Positions 11,811-23,691 of a stretch of 64,000 nucleotides of DNA are shown here, piece by piece. The position numbers and the translations under genes were made by a program. A model generated the notes under the pieces. The model had not been told where the DNA came from and ran no database searches. It saw nothing but the letters and a program-made list of their open reading frames with translations. Each line of letters begins with the position of its first letter. The first letter of the stretch is position 1. Origin of the DNA: Heliocybe sulcata (lineage: Eukaryota > Basidiomycota > Agaricomycetes > Gloeophyllales > Gloeophyllaceae); contig ML213505.1 of assembly GCA_004369045.1 (NCBI GenBank), positions 1,361,849 to 1,425,848 on the forward strand, written 5' to 3'.

Positions 11811-14800
11811 GTCCGATCCAATATCGAGATACGATCGCTTCTTATACCTTTACTTCCGTCCCCCCTCCAGCCAATCACTACCCTTGCCTCCTACCTTGCC
11901 AGTGGTTGCCACCCAGCTGCGTACCTCGTCGATAAGCTCCCGCCTGAACCGGATCATAGTGTTCTCTGTAGACGCGCAGAACTCTCCCCTGCCCCGGCAT
12001 CCTTCTACTGTCTATCTTTATCGAGGTCGGGTACGGCGGTCTGTTATGGTCTCCGAGGTCGACGGTCATCCTTAGCCGGACGCCATACAATTGCTTCCCA
12101 CGGCCCCTCACCCCAACGACGATCCTGTCAAAGTAGACAGTATGCCTTATTCCCATCATTGTATTCATCGGCGTGCTCTCCCTCCGACACTCACGATTGA
12201 TAGCAATATTAACATGCCCTCATCGCCAACCCAGCGGCCACCTCACTCAGCCCGACCTTTGTCCCGTGACTGTCCCGAGCCCAGGCCTGTACCGCAATAC
12301 TCGCGTATCTCACAACATATCTCCCCAGGCACGCCTTCATCTCCGCTCCAACCGCGTCCTATGCCCGCCATCTCGCTTGACACCATCCAGAATTGCTGTC
12401 TTGGCCATCACCATCTCGAAGAGAACACCTAGCATATCTACAATCCATCTCCCGATGAAAACTCGATATAGTCTCTCCTGTCTTCTCGAAGCGTCACTTG
12501 CGCACCGTGTCCACGGGCTCCCCTTCCTCTGCATGTCCTCCGCAGCTGTTCTTCCGCCCATAGCACATGCCACGCCAGTATTCGGAGCTTCTCATGACCT
12601 CAGGATCACCCGATCCACGAATGAGATTAAACACCGTCTCTCCCACCTCGCTCTCGACAAGCCCCTTCTCCCAACATCGTTCGGCACTGCTCCTCGGCAC
12701 GGTGACTCACAAGCCCCCACGCAATGACCAACCAACACGCTCGACAGCCCGAAGAGAAGAGTCTGCCACCATCCTGTTCGTATCGGACTTCGGACGCCCT
12801 GAAACCCGAGAGCCAATCGCCCACCTTCGCGGGCGTCATACTGGCAACGTGCTGACATGTCTGGACGGCATGCCGAGGGGACGAAGGTCAGTCTACAAAT
12901 CCCAGTATAAGATTTGGCTCACTCGCCCTAGAGTTTAAACGTTATCCAATCCCCGAGGGCCTACATTACTTCCGTCCACCAGCCTCTGATTCCTACCACG
13001 AATACGGAGACGGCATCCCGTCCTATCAAGTACGATGCCAATTGAATTGAACTTCGCCTGACCAGAACAGTGATCCCGATGAACAAGGACGTACTTGGGT
13101 TCTGCATCGTCCGACAGCCGAGGTCTCACTGGTCGTCAAACTCTAGGCCAACAGAACGCTGCAAGTATGACATGTGAATCAGAACTCCTGCTGAACGCAT
13201 CCTCGCGAATGGCCAACTTGAACGCCCATATCCCCGACCGTCCGGTAGGCCGCTAGGTCCAGAACCAAGTTAAATTGACAGTGGCCCTTTGGTCGCATCG
13301 TGATTCATGAAGCGTGAATCCGAAGGTGCGAAGCCCACCCATCTTCTATCTGGATGGCGATATCGATTAGCTACGACGGCGCTGATCACGATCCATGACG
13401 ATACTCCACCTCCAAATACAAGCTTCAGTATCAATGACCCTTGCCCGCGTGTCGAACAACTGCATGAGTCCTAGTACCCGCCTGCGTCTCCCGAGTCTAA
13501 CGTGCCGACTCGTCATACCGCTGACGTTCGCTATTTCCAAGCGGGTGCGAGCGCCAATACCGCATCGGGAACAAAGTCCTGCGTTATGAATAGCTATGGC
13601 GACTTAACATACCCCCGGCATCAGATGCCCACCGAAAGCGGAAGCGGGTTCGGCCGCAGCTGATGAACCATGACGATGCTATCCACACCACATGCGAACG
13701 CGTTTGCTGTTGATCATCGTCAAGGGGCGAGGAAATGGGAGTGAGAACTGTCGCGGGTGTCTGATGCCAGTGCCCACGTCTGTCACCCACTGAATCACGT
13801 ACCGTGAACGAGAGGTATCCGTGGACACAGCATTGCCATTGGCTATCTGATATGATTGGCTTTCGAGCGCAGAGCAGGAACATTGTGTGTCCAGTATAAT
13901 TGGCTTCAGATGGGTCGAGAAACTCGGTTAGAGGTGGCGTTAGGGGGCGGTAAGGATCTCTTGAGGCTAGTAGCGAACACACGTCCCGGAGAACATGCCG
14001 CCGGCAGCAGAAGCTACTTCGTCGCAGAGGGTGACCGACGGACAGGTCCCAACAGAGGACTCATCTCTATCGCGGGAACAGACCTCGTTAATAGCATCCG
14101 AGTAAGGGGGGACAAGAATACGCGGTATACAACAGCCTACGCTTCGACTTCTGGGCTAAACCAGAAGAGGAGGCAGTGGAGTGGCTGAACGGACTAATGG
14201 AATGGCGGATACTTTGTCGGTTTAGCCTGGGAAGTAGCCTCAGGCGGAGTGGCGGGCCGTCATTAATCATTCGCGGTGTACAATGTCCACCTGCATTTGC
14301 TGCTCAGCGCTCAGCGATGGATCATGCCGCGATAGAATTCCGTCCCAGCTACGTTCGGTCTTCCTGCAATGGTACGCAGGGAACTTCCAACCGATCAGTG
14401 TAAACAGTCTTACCCGACATCAGTTGGAAGCTGTTTGGATGCTGTAACCTGGTCAATATTTGGACGGAGTGCATCCATCTTTCTGAGAATCAGGCAGGTA
14501 GAAACCGTGAGTCCTCTTGATAGACCGTAGACGTGGACTCAGGCAGGTCGGCCTTCGTATATCACAGGCGCGATGCCGACAATCCAAGCTAGAAGTAAGG
14601 GCTGCATTAGCATTCACCATCACGTCGGGCAAAATGAAACAGCATACGGACGTTACTCGCCATGGCACTCTCCAATAAGCATTAGAGCCCGTAATCCGGT
14701 CGGATCATGCCGCAAGTAAGCTTCGAGACTCCATGCCCACTAGAAAACAAGTTCATGCAAGCATGGTCTTGCTCGCTTCCGCAGTATCAGGGTCTAAAGG

Positions 14801-16014
14801 TTGTCCCCGACCTGGAACGGTGCCATACGCGGCAAGCTCGCACAATTGAGGCAGAACGAGCAGAACCGGCTGTCATGATGTTTAACCTCGCAACGCATGG
14901 ATAAATGCGAAAACGTCTAGACAGAGAGTACAGACCTTTCTCGGTATTGACAGAAGAAACAGTATGCAATTGCAGAATGGAGAAGACACATACAGAATAA
15001 CCTTCCGCAAATCATCCGCGAAAGTATTAATATTGATCCCGATTTGTGCCCGATTAAACATCGAAGATTATCGTAGATCACTTGCTTCGTGGCCTTCGGT
15101 ACGTCCATCGGGCTGGCTGCCTGCCATGAATGAAATAGAGACATGACGGTATCCCTGCATCGATAACCAAGACCAGTACTTCGCGAAGATAAGACCGCGG
15201 GTGCAGAACAAGAGCAAAAGGGATCGCCAATGCCGCTGCTTGTCAGACAGGGGTTCTTGTGGCGCAAATCACCCACTCCGTGCAAGTGTTCAACGTTCAG
15301 GTTAGCCTCCATTCCCGGACCTATATCCCAGGATTTGGCAACCAGCAGTGACCCAGAGGAATGCACGAGTGACGGCCGCGAGATGCTTTGCTCCAGAAAC
15401 TCGGAATAGCACGACTAAATCAGAAGCCATGGAAAGACTGGCCCGAGAGGGGAATAGCAGTGGGTCACCAGGTCAGGAGACAGGTTACTTCACACACCAG
15501 AAGTATGCACGTAGTGTAGTTTGGCTACCGAACACCTGCCGCGGTAGTCTAGCGTGTAGGCCACGCACGAGCAGACAAGCAATTTACCCATCCATGGGTT
15601 CCCGTCCATGAAGCTTGAAGCTAAAGCTCCGCAGATGCAACGCAGCCGACTTGCACGTATGCCCACAATCGGCAAGGACCAAGTGATATGACCGGACCGT
15701 CCAACTGCTCGTACAACATTCAAGTCGAATGAATAGATACTCTAACTCTATCCTTGCAGAGTTTGATACACGCGATGGAGTGTGCCTTGAAGCGAACCGG
15801 ACGCATACAGAACCTTCGATGATACGAGAGTTGGCGGTGGAGATAATCGAAACCGCCTTATCTCCAGTTCCATGCCAGCATTCTTTTTGGCTCGTAACGC
15901 GCCTCTGAGGATTGAACTGGGCCTGAATGACGCGACAGCTCGCTGCTTAGGTTTGCACGAGCATTCGGCTGACCGAGCCAGAGGTTGCAGGCCACGCGCG
16001 AGAACAGGGACAGT
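11811..16014. other. Gene-poor interval, 4.2 kb
   Basis: No recognisable gene, RNA gene, terminal repeat or transposase motif. Proximal sequence (11.8-12.1 kb) should include the promoter of the Zn2Cys6 gene. The longest open frame is plus 12173-12727 (184 codons), but all three minus frames there are also long and none matches a family I know. From 13 to 16 kb only short frames occur. It could be decayed repeat DNA or hold non-coding transcripts. Confidence 0.4.
12173..12727 (+). other. Long open frame of uncertain status
   Basis: 184 codons without a stop, rich in Ser, Pro, Leu and Arg, starting MLSLRHSRLIAILTCPHRQP. No motif is recognised. The opposite strand also has long frames over 12.3-12.9 kb, such as SGDPEVMRSSEYWRGMCYG and YRVFIGRWIVDMLGVLFEMV. 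The plus frame may therefore be the shadow of an undetected minus-strand gene, or both may be chance. Confidence 0.15.
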
Positions 16015-17572
16015 TCACGCAGCGTCTTTGCACCCGGACGTGCATGGTTCTTCAACCTTATCGTAAAGACAAGGTCCGCGTTCCTCCGCCTTCATGTCCA
16101 GGACCCTCCAGAAACCGCAGTCTTTTCCATCGTTCTGAACAGCTCCGTTGCAATGCCACCAGTACTTGTCCGTTTTTCCATCCTGCCGGTTTTTCATGTC
16201 CGCCCGCAGATCAGTCGGTAAGCCGCACTTGCACCGCGGAATAGTAGATGGGTGGAAGTCTGGTCTGTAGAAGCGGAATGTGATGTTTATGCGGCAATTC
16301 GAGGGCTCTATACAGCCATTCGGATTTCGAGGATAGGATGGACGGTAGACATCAATAGTTGGCTGAGGCGGGACCCAATGCTTGAAGCGTTCTTGGGTCG
16401 ACCCGTGCATTACGAGGAGCTAGCACATGGGACATAAGCCTAAATCAATGAACCTTGATTAATCATGTTTAGAGGACTTACTGAATTGTGGGAGAGGGGG
16501 ATATTGAAAGTCTGAGCATGACGGTCTTCTTTTTGGTTCGAAGGGACTACCTCCCGTAGACGGAATACCCTACTTGTTCCTACATTGCTTGATCAATGTC
16601 TGATAACTTCTTTATAGTACATGGAAACATACCCAAACTGATTGAGGCAATAGTTGGGTAGGGCCCCAGGTATGTCATGCGATCTGCATGAGCACCCACA
16701 CTTTCTTTGCCGCCCTCGTAACGGTTGGCAGCGGCGACGTTCGCGCGCCATACGCCGGATGCGTCACCCGCCCATTCTAGCGGAAAGCGCTTCCGCTTCT
16801 TCATCTCCTCGTTGACTACGCGTTCTACAATGTGGCAAGCTTCTTCTAGCACATCTGGGAAATAACAAGGCTTTTCTGTGTTACGCCCATTGTACCAATA
16901 ATGCGAAGCTTCTTGCCATTCTTCAGACCCTACATCGACAGCATCCGCGTCGGCTTCATTGGGCCTTCGAACGTAGAAGGAGGTCCTGTGCGGACTCTCC
17001 ACGAGTCTGTCGAAAAGCCACCACTTATTCCGCTTCCAGTCTTCAGATGCATCCATCATAGCATAAAAGAGCCTACACGCAAGTTCCGGTGGTAGAATGG
17101 ATGGATGAAGGGTACACGGTGTGTGCTTAGCAACCATCTCCGGATTCGAGAGCGTCAGCGGAGGAAATCGCGGTACCTCCTTCGCTGGAGAGGGCGGCGT
17201 TCGCAAAACAGTCATCAAGTCAACGGGTGGCCTTGAAGGAGGGGAAGGCCTGGTTGATCTTGAGGAGACTGGCTTGATGCTCCTGACCGGACTTTGGGCT
17301 GTACCGTCGCCAATTGCACTGGCATTACTTGTAGTCTTCCTCGGTGGTTCAGGGCTGTGTATTCTCACTTTGGAGGATGGCTTCAACCAGGAACCGAGGT
17401 CCGCTGGCGCCTTCCGTTTCCTGGTGGCTCGGACGATAGTCAAGCGCCGAGCAGCTGCTTCGACATCGCCTTCACTTTCAAGCAACGCATCAAGCAAGAC
17501 GGGCGTATCAGGGGCCGGACTGGGCAATAGACTCGCTAACATTGCAAGCAGCGTATCCGTGTCCTCCGACAT
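16015..17572 (-). CDS. AlkB-family 2-oxoglutarate/Fe(II) dioxygenase with N-terminal CUE-like and C-terminal GRF zinc finger domains
   Basis: Probable oxidative demethylase acting on nucleic acid. Three exons, 17572-16633, 16579-16482 and 16419-16015, give 480 residues. I chose MSEDTDTLLAMLASLLPS at 17572 over an upstream in-frame ATG because the CUE-like helix set starts there (then LLDALLESEGDVEAAARRL). The AlkB core runs from about residue 190: HTSFYVRRPNE, the iron HxD in GAHADRMTYLGPYPTIASIS, RVFRLREVVP, LLVMHGSTQERFKHWVPP with the distal His, and RINITFRFYRP with the 2-oxoglutarate Arg. The C-terminal GRF finger is CKCGLP...KYWWHCNG...CGFWRVLD. All catalytic residues are present. GRF fingers bind single-stranded nucleic acid and CUE domains bind ubiquitin, so a DNA-damage role is inferred. 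Confidence 0.88.
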
Positions 17573-17859
17573 TCCGAGGTGCCCAGTTGCAGTAGTATAC
17601 GCGAACAGAGGCGATTGGAGGATTGGAGAAATAGACGCTGAGACGGAGTTCGAAATAATGTTCACGAGACGTGTGACGATGTCACATTCTCGGAGCCACA
17701 CACCAGACCAATAATATTGCGGCAGAGCTCCCATGGCCTTCGATTCGCGGGATTCATAGAGCTCGTCTCCAACAAAGAGAGAGATTTTCGCATTGAGGAT
17801 CCGTTTATGTACGTGTACAAAGCGCAATGGACATGAAGCGTTAAGTTAATCAATGGATT

Positions 17860-20800
17860 TCAGGACCATAGTATACATTGCTTCGCTCTTGGAGGGTTTA
17901 GCTGTAGGCGATATTCAGGTAATCGTCAAAGTATAGCACAGAGAAGGCTCTTACCTTAGCACTGGCGGAGCAATTGAATGCTTTCGCGAACTCCGGAACG
18001 TTAGAGACAGTCCCATCCACGCGATACTGGTTGGGTGAGTGGGGGTCCGTCCGCACTCGTTGGACCTGTTCATGGCTGTGAGCCACTGTACCTCACATGC
18101 TGCCACGGCTCACTTACCGCTGATGCTGGCTTGATATTCTGCGCCCATACTTGTCCGAAGGCAATAAAGAACAATTGCTCCCTAAGCATGTCGTGAGGCA
18201 CGAAGCAGACTTCGTTTCACGCTATTACGCACCGAGTGTAGTTCAGACCCGGGAGGAGATATTCCTCTGATTGGTTGTATTGAGCTTGCCACGCGCGGTA
18301 GGCTTGAATGATGCCGGTGTCCCCAATGTTCTCTCCAGATGTTCTAAAGAGGGTCAGTCTCTCTTCTCGCTACAGAGCTTTGCTCTTCGTTATTCACTTA
18401 CAAGTTGCCCTGTATACGGCATGTTAGCATCGTCGCGTCGTCAAGTACGAATACGTGACTCACATTGACATGAATCTTGCCGCCCTTGCCGTCATCGATA
18501 GTATACTCTTCATATTCCCAGTCAACAACATGGACACACAGGGAAAATGTGCACACAAACCAGAGTATTGCTTGACAATGCAATCCTGCTTGGCTTGGAA
18601 ACCCGCACTAGTGGCATTCGTCCACCACTCCTCGAGCTTTCCTTCCTGGTTGTACAGTCTCCCAGCCGAATCAAAGGCATGCTACGCAGAGAATAGGAAT
18701 GAGCCATATCGTTCAAGGTCCCAGGCACGATCCAACCGTCAGTACTTACGGTAAGTTCATGAGCCGCTACCATCCCAAAGGCACCATATTGAAGATAAGC
18801 GGGCCTACATAGATTGGTGTGAGCATGCGATCTACTGTGAACGGCGCATCGTGCGACATACCACTTCTCCGAGAAGAAAGGCGGCTGCAGTATACCAGCT
18901 GGGAACACAATCTAATTTCGAGCCATTAGCAAGGGAACTGCCAAAGCGAACAGAGTACGTACCTCGTTACCAGGCGGGTTGTAGTAAGCATTCACAGTCG
19001 ACGCATACATCTCCCAGTCGTTAGGGTTTCTCTGCTTCCCAAGTTTCTGCCATTTCCAGTATTGTTCGTTCGCGCTATACGAAATCACCGAGTCAGAACA
19101 CGCTCGATATCACTGCCTGAGGTTACTCACTCAGCGCTGACGAGGTTATCAAAGAATGTATCCTCGCTGATCTTGACACGGCTGTAGTAGGTCGCGATGG
19201 AAGCAGCGCTGCGAGTGTCAGGATAGAGAGGGTATCCGACTTTGATGCGCAGGGCATCGGCCTTCTGAGCTGCGGCTTCGGCAGACTCGTCGTCCATCCA
19301 CTCGATCTCAGAGAGGGATTTTTTGAAGGCTCCGATAATGTCTATGAATATGCAATGAGAGTCATGAATGAATATCTACCAGCTAAACACGGCAAAAAAT
19401 GCTCACCTTTGATGACCTCTGTGCCCTTCTCTCTCGACTCGCCGGCAAACGTCTCATTGACGAAGTACCGACCCGCAGCATATCCCAGAGCATTCTCCAC
19501 CTGGCTCGCGCAGTACTCTGACCGGTCGCCCACCGCACCCTTCTTGATACCCTTCAGCTCCTCCTCAAGGCTACGCACCGCCTGCCAGGCCTCAGTGTCC
19601 ATCCCAAGGTGCGACGCCGTCGCCAGCGCAGCACGAGTGACGAGATAGGCTTCGACAACATCGGACTCGGTCTTGTTCAGGATGTCTGAAAGCGAGACAG
19701 GGTACGCGGGGTAAGTGACAATGATACGTTCGGGGAAGTTCCGGGGAGCAAACGTCGCAAAGTATTCTTCGAAGGAGAATTGTGGGACAGTCTTGGTGAG
19801 GTTGGACAACGGAACCGGGTTGTATGTTCCCCAGGGGTCTTGGTAAAGGATGTCACTGAGTATAACTTTGGTCAGTCACTAATTCATGCAAGGTCCAACA
19901 AATCCCTTACAGGTCGAGACTGGCATTCGCCAGCTTCCTCTCGAAATGGACGACTGCCTTCGCAAGTCGCTCAGCTCTTTCGTACTTATCCTCTGGGTCT
20001 TCGTCGTCGTCTCCTCCATCGTCATCACCATCATCTGGGCCCCAAGGTGGCCAGGGCCAGGGCGGCCACCACTTATACTTGACCTCGTTCATGACTAAGT
20101 CTGATACTCCTCGACTTTTTACGCCAGACGAATAGTCCTGCTCCTCGGCAATGGTGACCAGAAGACGCTCGAGGACGTCGTTGTATAAGTCACGAATGGA
20201 TTCTTCGTCGTAGTATTCCTGTATTAATGGATGTTAGCAGCCGCGTCACGCGTGCTCCCAATAGCTCACCTTAGCTGGCAAACCCAGATTGGGCTGGCTG
20301 AACCATAAGGTCATGAAATTAGGGTCCACAGCAACGTCTCCGTCAATGCTAAAGTCAAACAGAGCGTCGATACCTAAAGTACCAATTGATATTCAGGAGG
20401 TTTGGCGGAGGCAAATCCTGACGTACCTCGAGAGTGAAGGAAAGCAACGGCAGCAGTCAGCCCATTCCGCTTCTTCTCCGTATCGTCCTTGCCAGCCGCG
20501 TCGACAATAGTTGTCTTCCCCCTGTACAAATCCTGCACGGTCTCCACGAGCTTGATCAAAGGCGTAGTCCCCATGCCGTTCAACTGGTCTTCGTCCATGC
20601 AGGACTGATAGAGTCCCCTGAGCTTTCTCAGCAGCATCTTGTCCGCCGATTCTTCAGGGTACAAAGTAGCTGAGTATTCAGCGGACTCGAGGATCTTGCG
20701 GATGACCTGCTGGTTACTCTGACCGAGAGCGTTGAAGATGCCGAAGCTGCCTTTGTCTGCGGGGAGAGGATGGTTGGCGAGCCAGCCTGCGTCTGGACAT

Positions 20801-21454
20801 GTGATACCGGATTAGAACGTTCCTAAGGACTATAAGGGAGAAACTCACTAGCGAAGTCGTAGAAATTCTCGCATGGGTCGTAAGACGTATCCAGGGAAGA
20901 TAGGATATTCGCAGACAACAGGATACAATCGGAGCTGAAGCACGCTCTCTATATGTTTACTTCACAATGAGTACAATCCCTGGACTATGCAGGGTAGTAC
21001 ATACCTCTTCAGGAGGACCGGTGGGTACCGGTGCAGGAACAGAGACAGTCGTAGTTGCAATTGCGGTTGTCGTAGCAGAAGCTGTTGTCGTAGCCGTAGC
21101 TGTAGCTGTCACCGTGATCTGTCTCCCTCCTCTTCCATCTCCTTCCTTCAGCTTGTGTTGCGCTCCGGCGAATAACCCAATGAAGACCGAGCTCAAGAGC
21201 AGGAACAGGAGCGCAACCACAAGGAGCACTTTCGTTAGCGGGGTGAGCGGCTCTTGCACCACCGATGTGATACGGTCGAGGAACGTCGGGTCTCTCTCTC
21301 CAGGTCCATCATAGTCTTGACTGCCCTCTGCCTCTGGGTCGCGCAGCAGCGGTGCAGTTTCTTTCATTCAACAGCATCGTCAGTCCCAGACTCCCAGTGG
21401 TAACGCTACGGGGAGTATCTCACCTTGGTCCGTCGAAGCCCGCGGCTCCGCCAT
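17860..21454 (-). CDS. M13 family zinc metallopeptidase (neprilysin/endothelin-converting-enzyme type), type II membrane protein
   Basis: Membrane-anchored peptidase that cleaves small peptides on the luminal or outer face. Exon 1 starts at 21454 (MAEPRASTDQ), joined to ETAPLLRDPEAEGS. The anchor VLLVVALLFLLLSSVFIGLF is followed by a Thr/Ala stalk. The M13 N-terminal domain follows in many short exons (YPEESADKMLLRKLRGLYQS; VVEAYLVTRAALATASHLG). The catalytic domain has VFPAGILQPPFFSEKW, then GAFGMVAAHELT|HAFDSAGR, with the HExxH motif cut by an intron after HELT, and ENIGDTGIIQAYRAW with the third zinc ligand Glu. The C-terminus ends in the family-typical Cys-x-x-Trp region (QCILWS) at 17860. 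Odd: an inserted Trp/Pro- then Asp-rich segment at about 19990-20090. Divergent from MSS51. Confidence 0.9.
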
Positions 21455-21553
21455 GATGACGGTAAAACGAGCGGTGCGCGAGCTTCACGAGTACGAAGCT
21501 GCGCAGAAGACGGCTGCAGGATGCGAGTTACACACGCCCTAAGGCGCCTCCGC

Positions 21554-21560
21554 TATATAA
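21554..21560. promoter_or_regulatory. TATATAA element between two divergent genes
   Basis: TATATAA lies 143 bp before the MSS51 ATG and about 100 bp before the M13 peptidase ATG on the other strand. The element is nearly palindromic, so direction is undecided; the distance fits the peptidase slightly better. Confidence 0.35.
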
Positions 21561-21696
21561 GTATTGCAATTGCACGCGAGGCAGGTGCCTGCAGATAAGC
21601 GCCCGACCGCCCGGAGGGTGAAGCCACCGTCATTGATCGGCCCGCCTCGCGTCCGTACGACTTTGAGGAAGACGCGTTTGGTCGGGAACAACTGGC

Positions 21697-23458
21697 ATGG
21701 CTCTCCCTCTGCGGGGCGCCTCCCGCTCGACGGTCTTGAGGAGCCGCTATATACCAAGGCAGCAGCTTACCTGTTACCCGTCTTGCAGACGGACGCTGTT
21801 CAATTTATTCCGAAAACCACAAGTCAAAGCTAAAGAGCCGGCGCCCATCTTATCCCAAGATAACCTCTTCCACCCTCTCTCAAAGTCGCCTTTCCCCCCC
21901 GTCCGAGTGCGCGCAGAGGCAATCAAAAAGCTAGCGGCATGCCCTGTCTGCGCGGCCGAACACTCGCATTTGCACGCGCATACGAAGGCGCAGCCCAAGG
22001 CCGTGAGCTTCGAGTGTCCGGACTGTGGGTGGCCGACGCACTGTTCCGAGGAGCACTGGGACCAGGATGAGGAGCATGCGAAATATTGTGGAAGGTTAAG
22101 GGAGGTCAATGAGGACGAGCATGACTTACGTAGTGGGAGGAAGATTCGGGAGTTTGAGCTTCCAGGTGAGATCTGGAATGGTATCCCTGGACGACCACTC
22201 AAGTATCTCATTAATGTGAAGGTCCTCAGGACTCTGAAACAGCCATATCATTTGCCAACTGGGATGTCTTCTGGTATACCCGCGGGTTCCCTTCAATGGA
22301 CACGGAACGTTCCAGGCGGCACGCTAGCAAGCTCTTGACTTACCCTATCACCATTGGCTCCGTCCTGCATGAACACAGCTATTTAACCCTGAACAATCAG
22401 CGGTTGACTCCTGAAGGAAGTCGTTCGTTAGCTGGTACGTATATATTTACATCCAGCAGCTATGACTGAATAGTATTCGTCCCCCAGCCCTCAGAACCAC
22501 CCTGCATGTCCCTCCCGGTGCTCCAGAAACAGAGGAAGCGTCTGCAACCAAGCCAGAAGTGCGCATATTTATTCTAGGTGCTCGGGCGGAATCGTCTTTG
22601 CCGGCCCACGTATGGGAGCAGCTACATATGCTCTTCCCAGCCGCTATCCTGCATATTTTCTTCGTCGGACCTCAAGTCTCTTTACCTGATTTTGCCAAGT
22701 CGAAGAAGAACATGAGTGCTTCGAGCACCGCTGGACAGGAAAAACAGCAACAGCAGTCTTCGACAGCACCTCAGAACCAGGAGCAGCCGAAAGCGCAGAC
22801 TTCGGCTCAAGGAACAGCATCTCAGCCTGGCTCGGCCCACACAGGTTCTGTCACGCCTGCCGAAGAAAATCCCAAATACGTACCGAATATTTACAACCCT
22901 CCGACACCCCCTCCCATCCCCGTCCAGAAGTTCACTCGACAGTCCATCGACCGCTACAATGTTCCTTCTTATACCACTCCCTACAATCATCAACTCACGA
23001 TAACGGGCATGCAAGCCAACTACGTCGACGTACACGCACAGTTCCAGGAGACTTTCGACCCGTACACTGATTGTTTCTTCCTGTTCAACCCAGGCTTTGG
23101 TTTCCCCTCGCCGTACTCGACGGACGATGCCGGAAATGCGCTGCTGCAGATCGCATCGCCGACTGAGTGGGGTCCTGTAGTTCCTCTACTGCTGGCAACG
23201 AAGTGCCCGATCTTCGTGACTGGATTCTCGCCAGCGGATGTGGAACGCGATGTTCGGTCTCTGTCCACAGCGCCTGGCGTAGCAGGGGAATTCGATTGGG
23301 TCGTCACTCCTGGGCCTAACGCGTTTGGGAGTGAAAAGTGGGAGGTTAATGACTTCGATCCACGCGTTATGTTAAAGTTGAACTGGGGTATATGGGGTAT
23401 CAGAGGCCAGAGAAGGGATATCAGGGAAAAGAGCTCATTTAGTTCTATATTCTCCTAG
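21697..23458 (+). CDS. MSS51: Mss51-like mitochondrial protein with MYND-type zinc finger
   Basis: In yeast Mss51 activates COX1 mRNA translation and assembly. The N-terminus (MALPLRGASRSTVLRSRYIP) is a basic presequence leading to the family's RTLFNLFRKPQ. The zinc-binding block is CPVCAAEHSHLHAH, then ECPDCGWPTHCSEEHW and HAKYCGRLREVNEDEHDLRS. A phase-1 intron from 22166 (gtgaga) joins REFELP to AISFANWDVFWYTRGFPSMD, then SRRHASKLLTYPITIGSVLH. A second intron lies near 22435-22488 (donor gtacgt, acceptor ccccag). The last exon holds the conserved FILGARAESSLPAHVWEQL, a Gln/Ser-rich insertion, and DPYTDCFFLFNPGFGFPSP. Ends at 23458 with a basic tail. Well supported. Confidence 0.92.
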
Positions 23459-23691
23459 TAAATACACTCTTGTAGCTTTGTAGCCATAGATAATACTTAA
23501 AAGCAGACCCTCTCATGTCGCAGCCACAAGCGCGTAGAGCACGTGACCATGCGCGCTGTTGATGAGACGCGCGACGCGAAAGGAGTCACAAGTGTGACAC
23601 TCCTTGAGTTGTCCTTTAACCAACAAGCTTCAACGACTTCCTCGCGTGCTCTCTACATTGTTCTTGTCGTCGCTGCCCTCCACGTCCCGCC

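Noticed and set aside
17121-17714. 197-codon plus frame
   Set aside because: Shadow of exon 1 of the AlkB-GRF gene.
17573-17827. N-terminal extension of the AlkB protein
   Set aside because: In-frame ATG at 17827 adds 85 residues with no domain; the CUE-like helices start at the Met at 17572.
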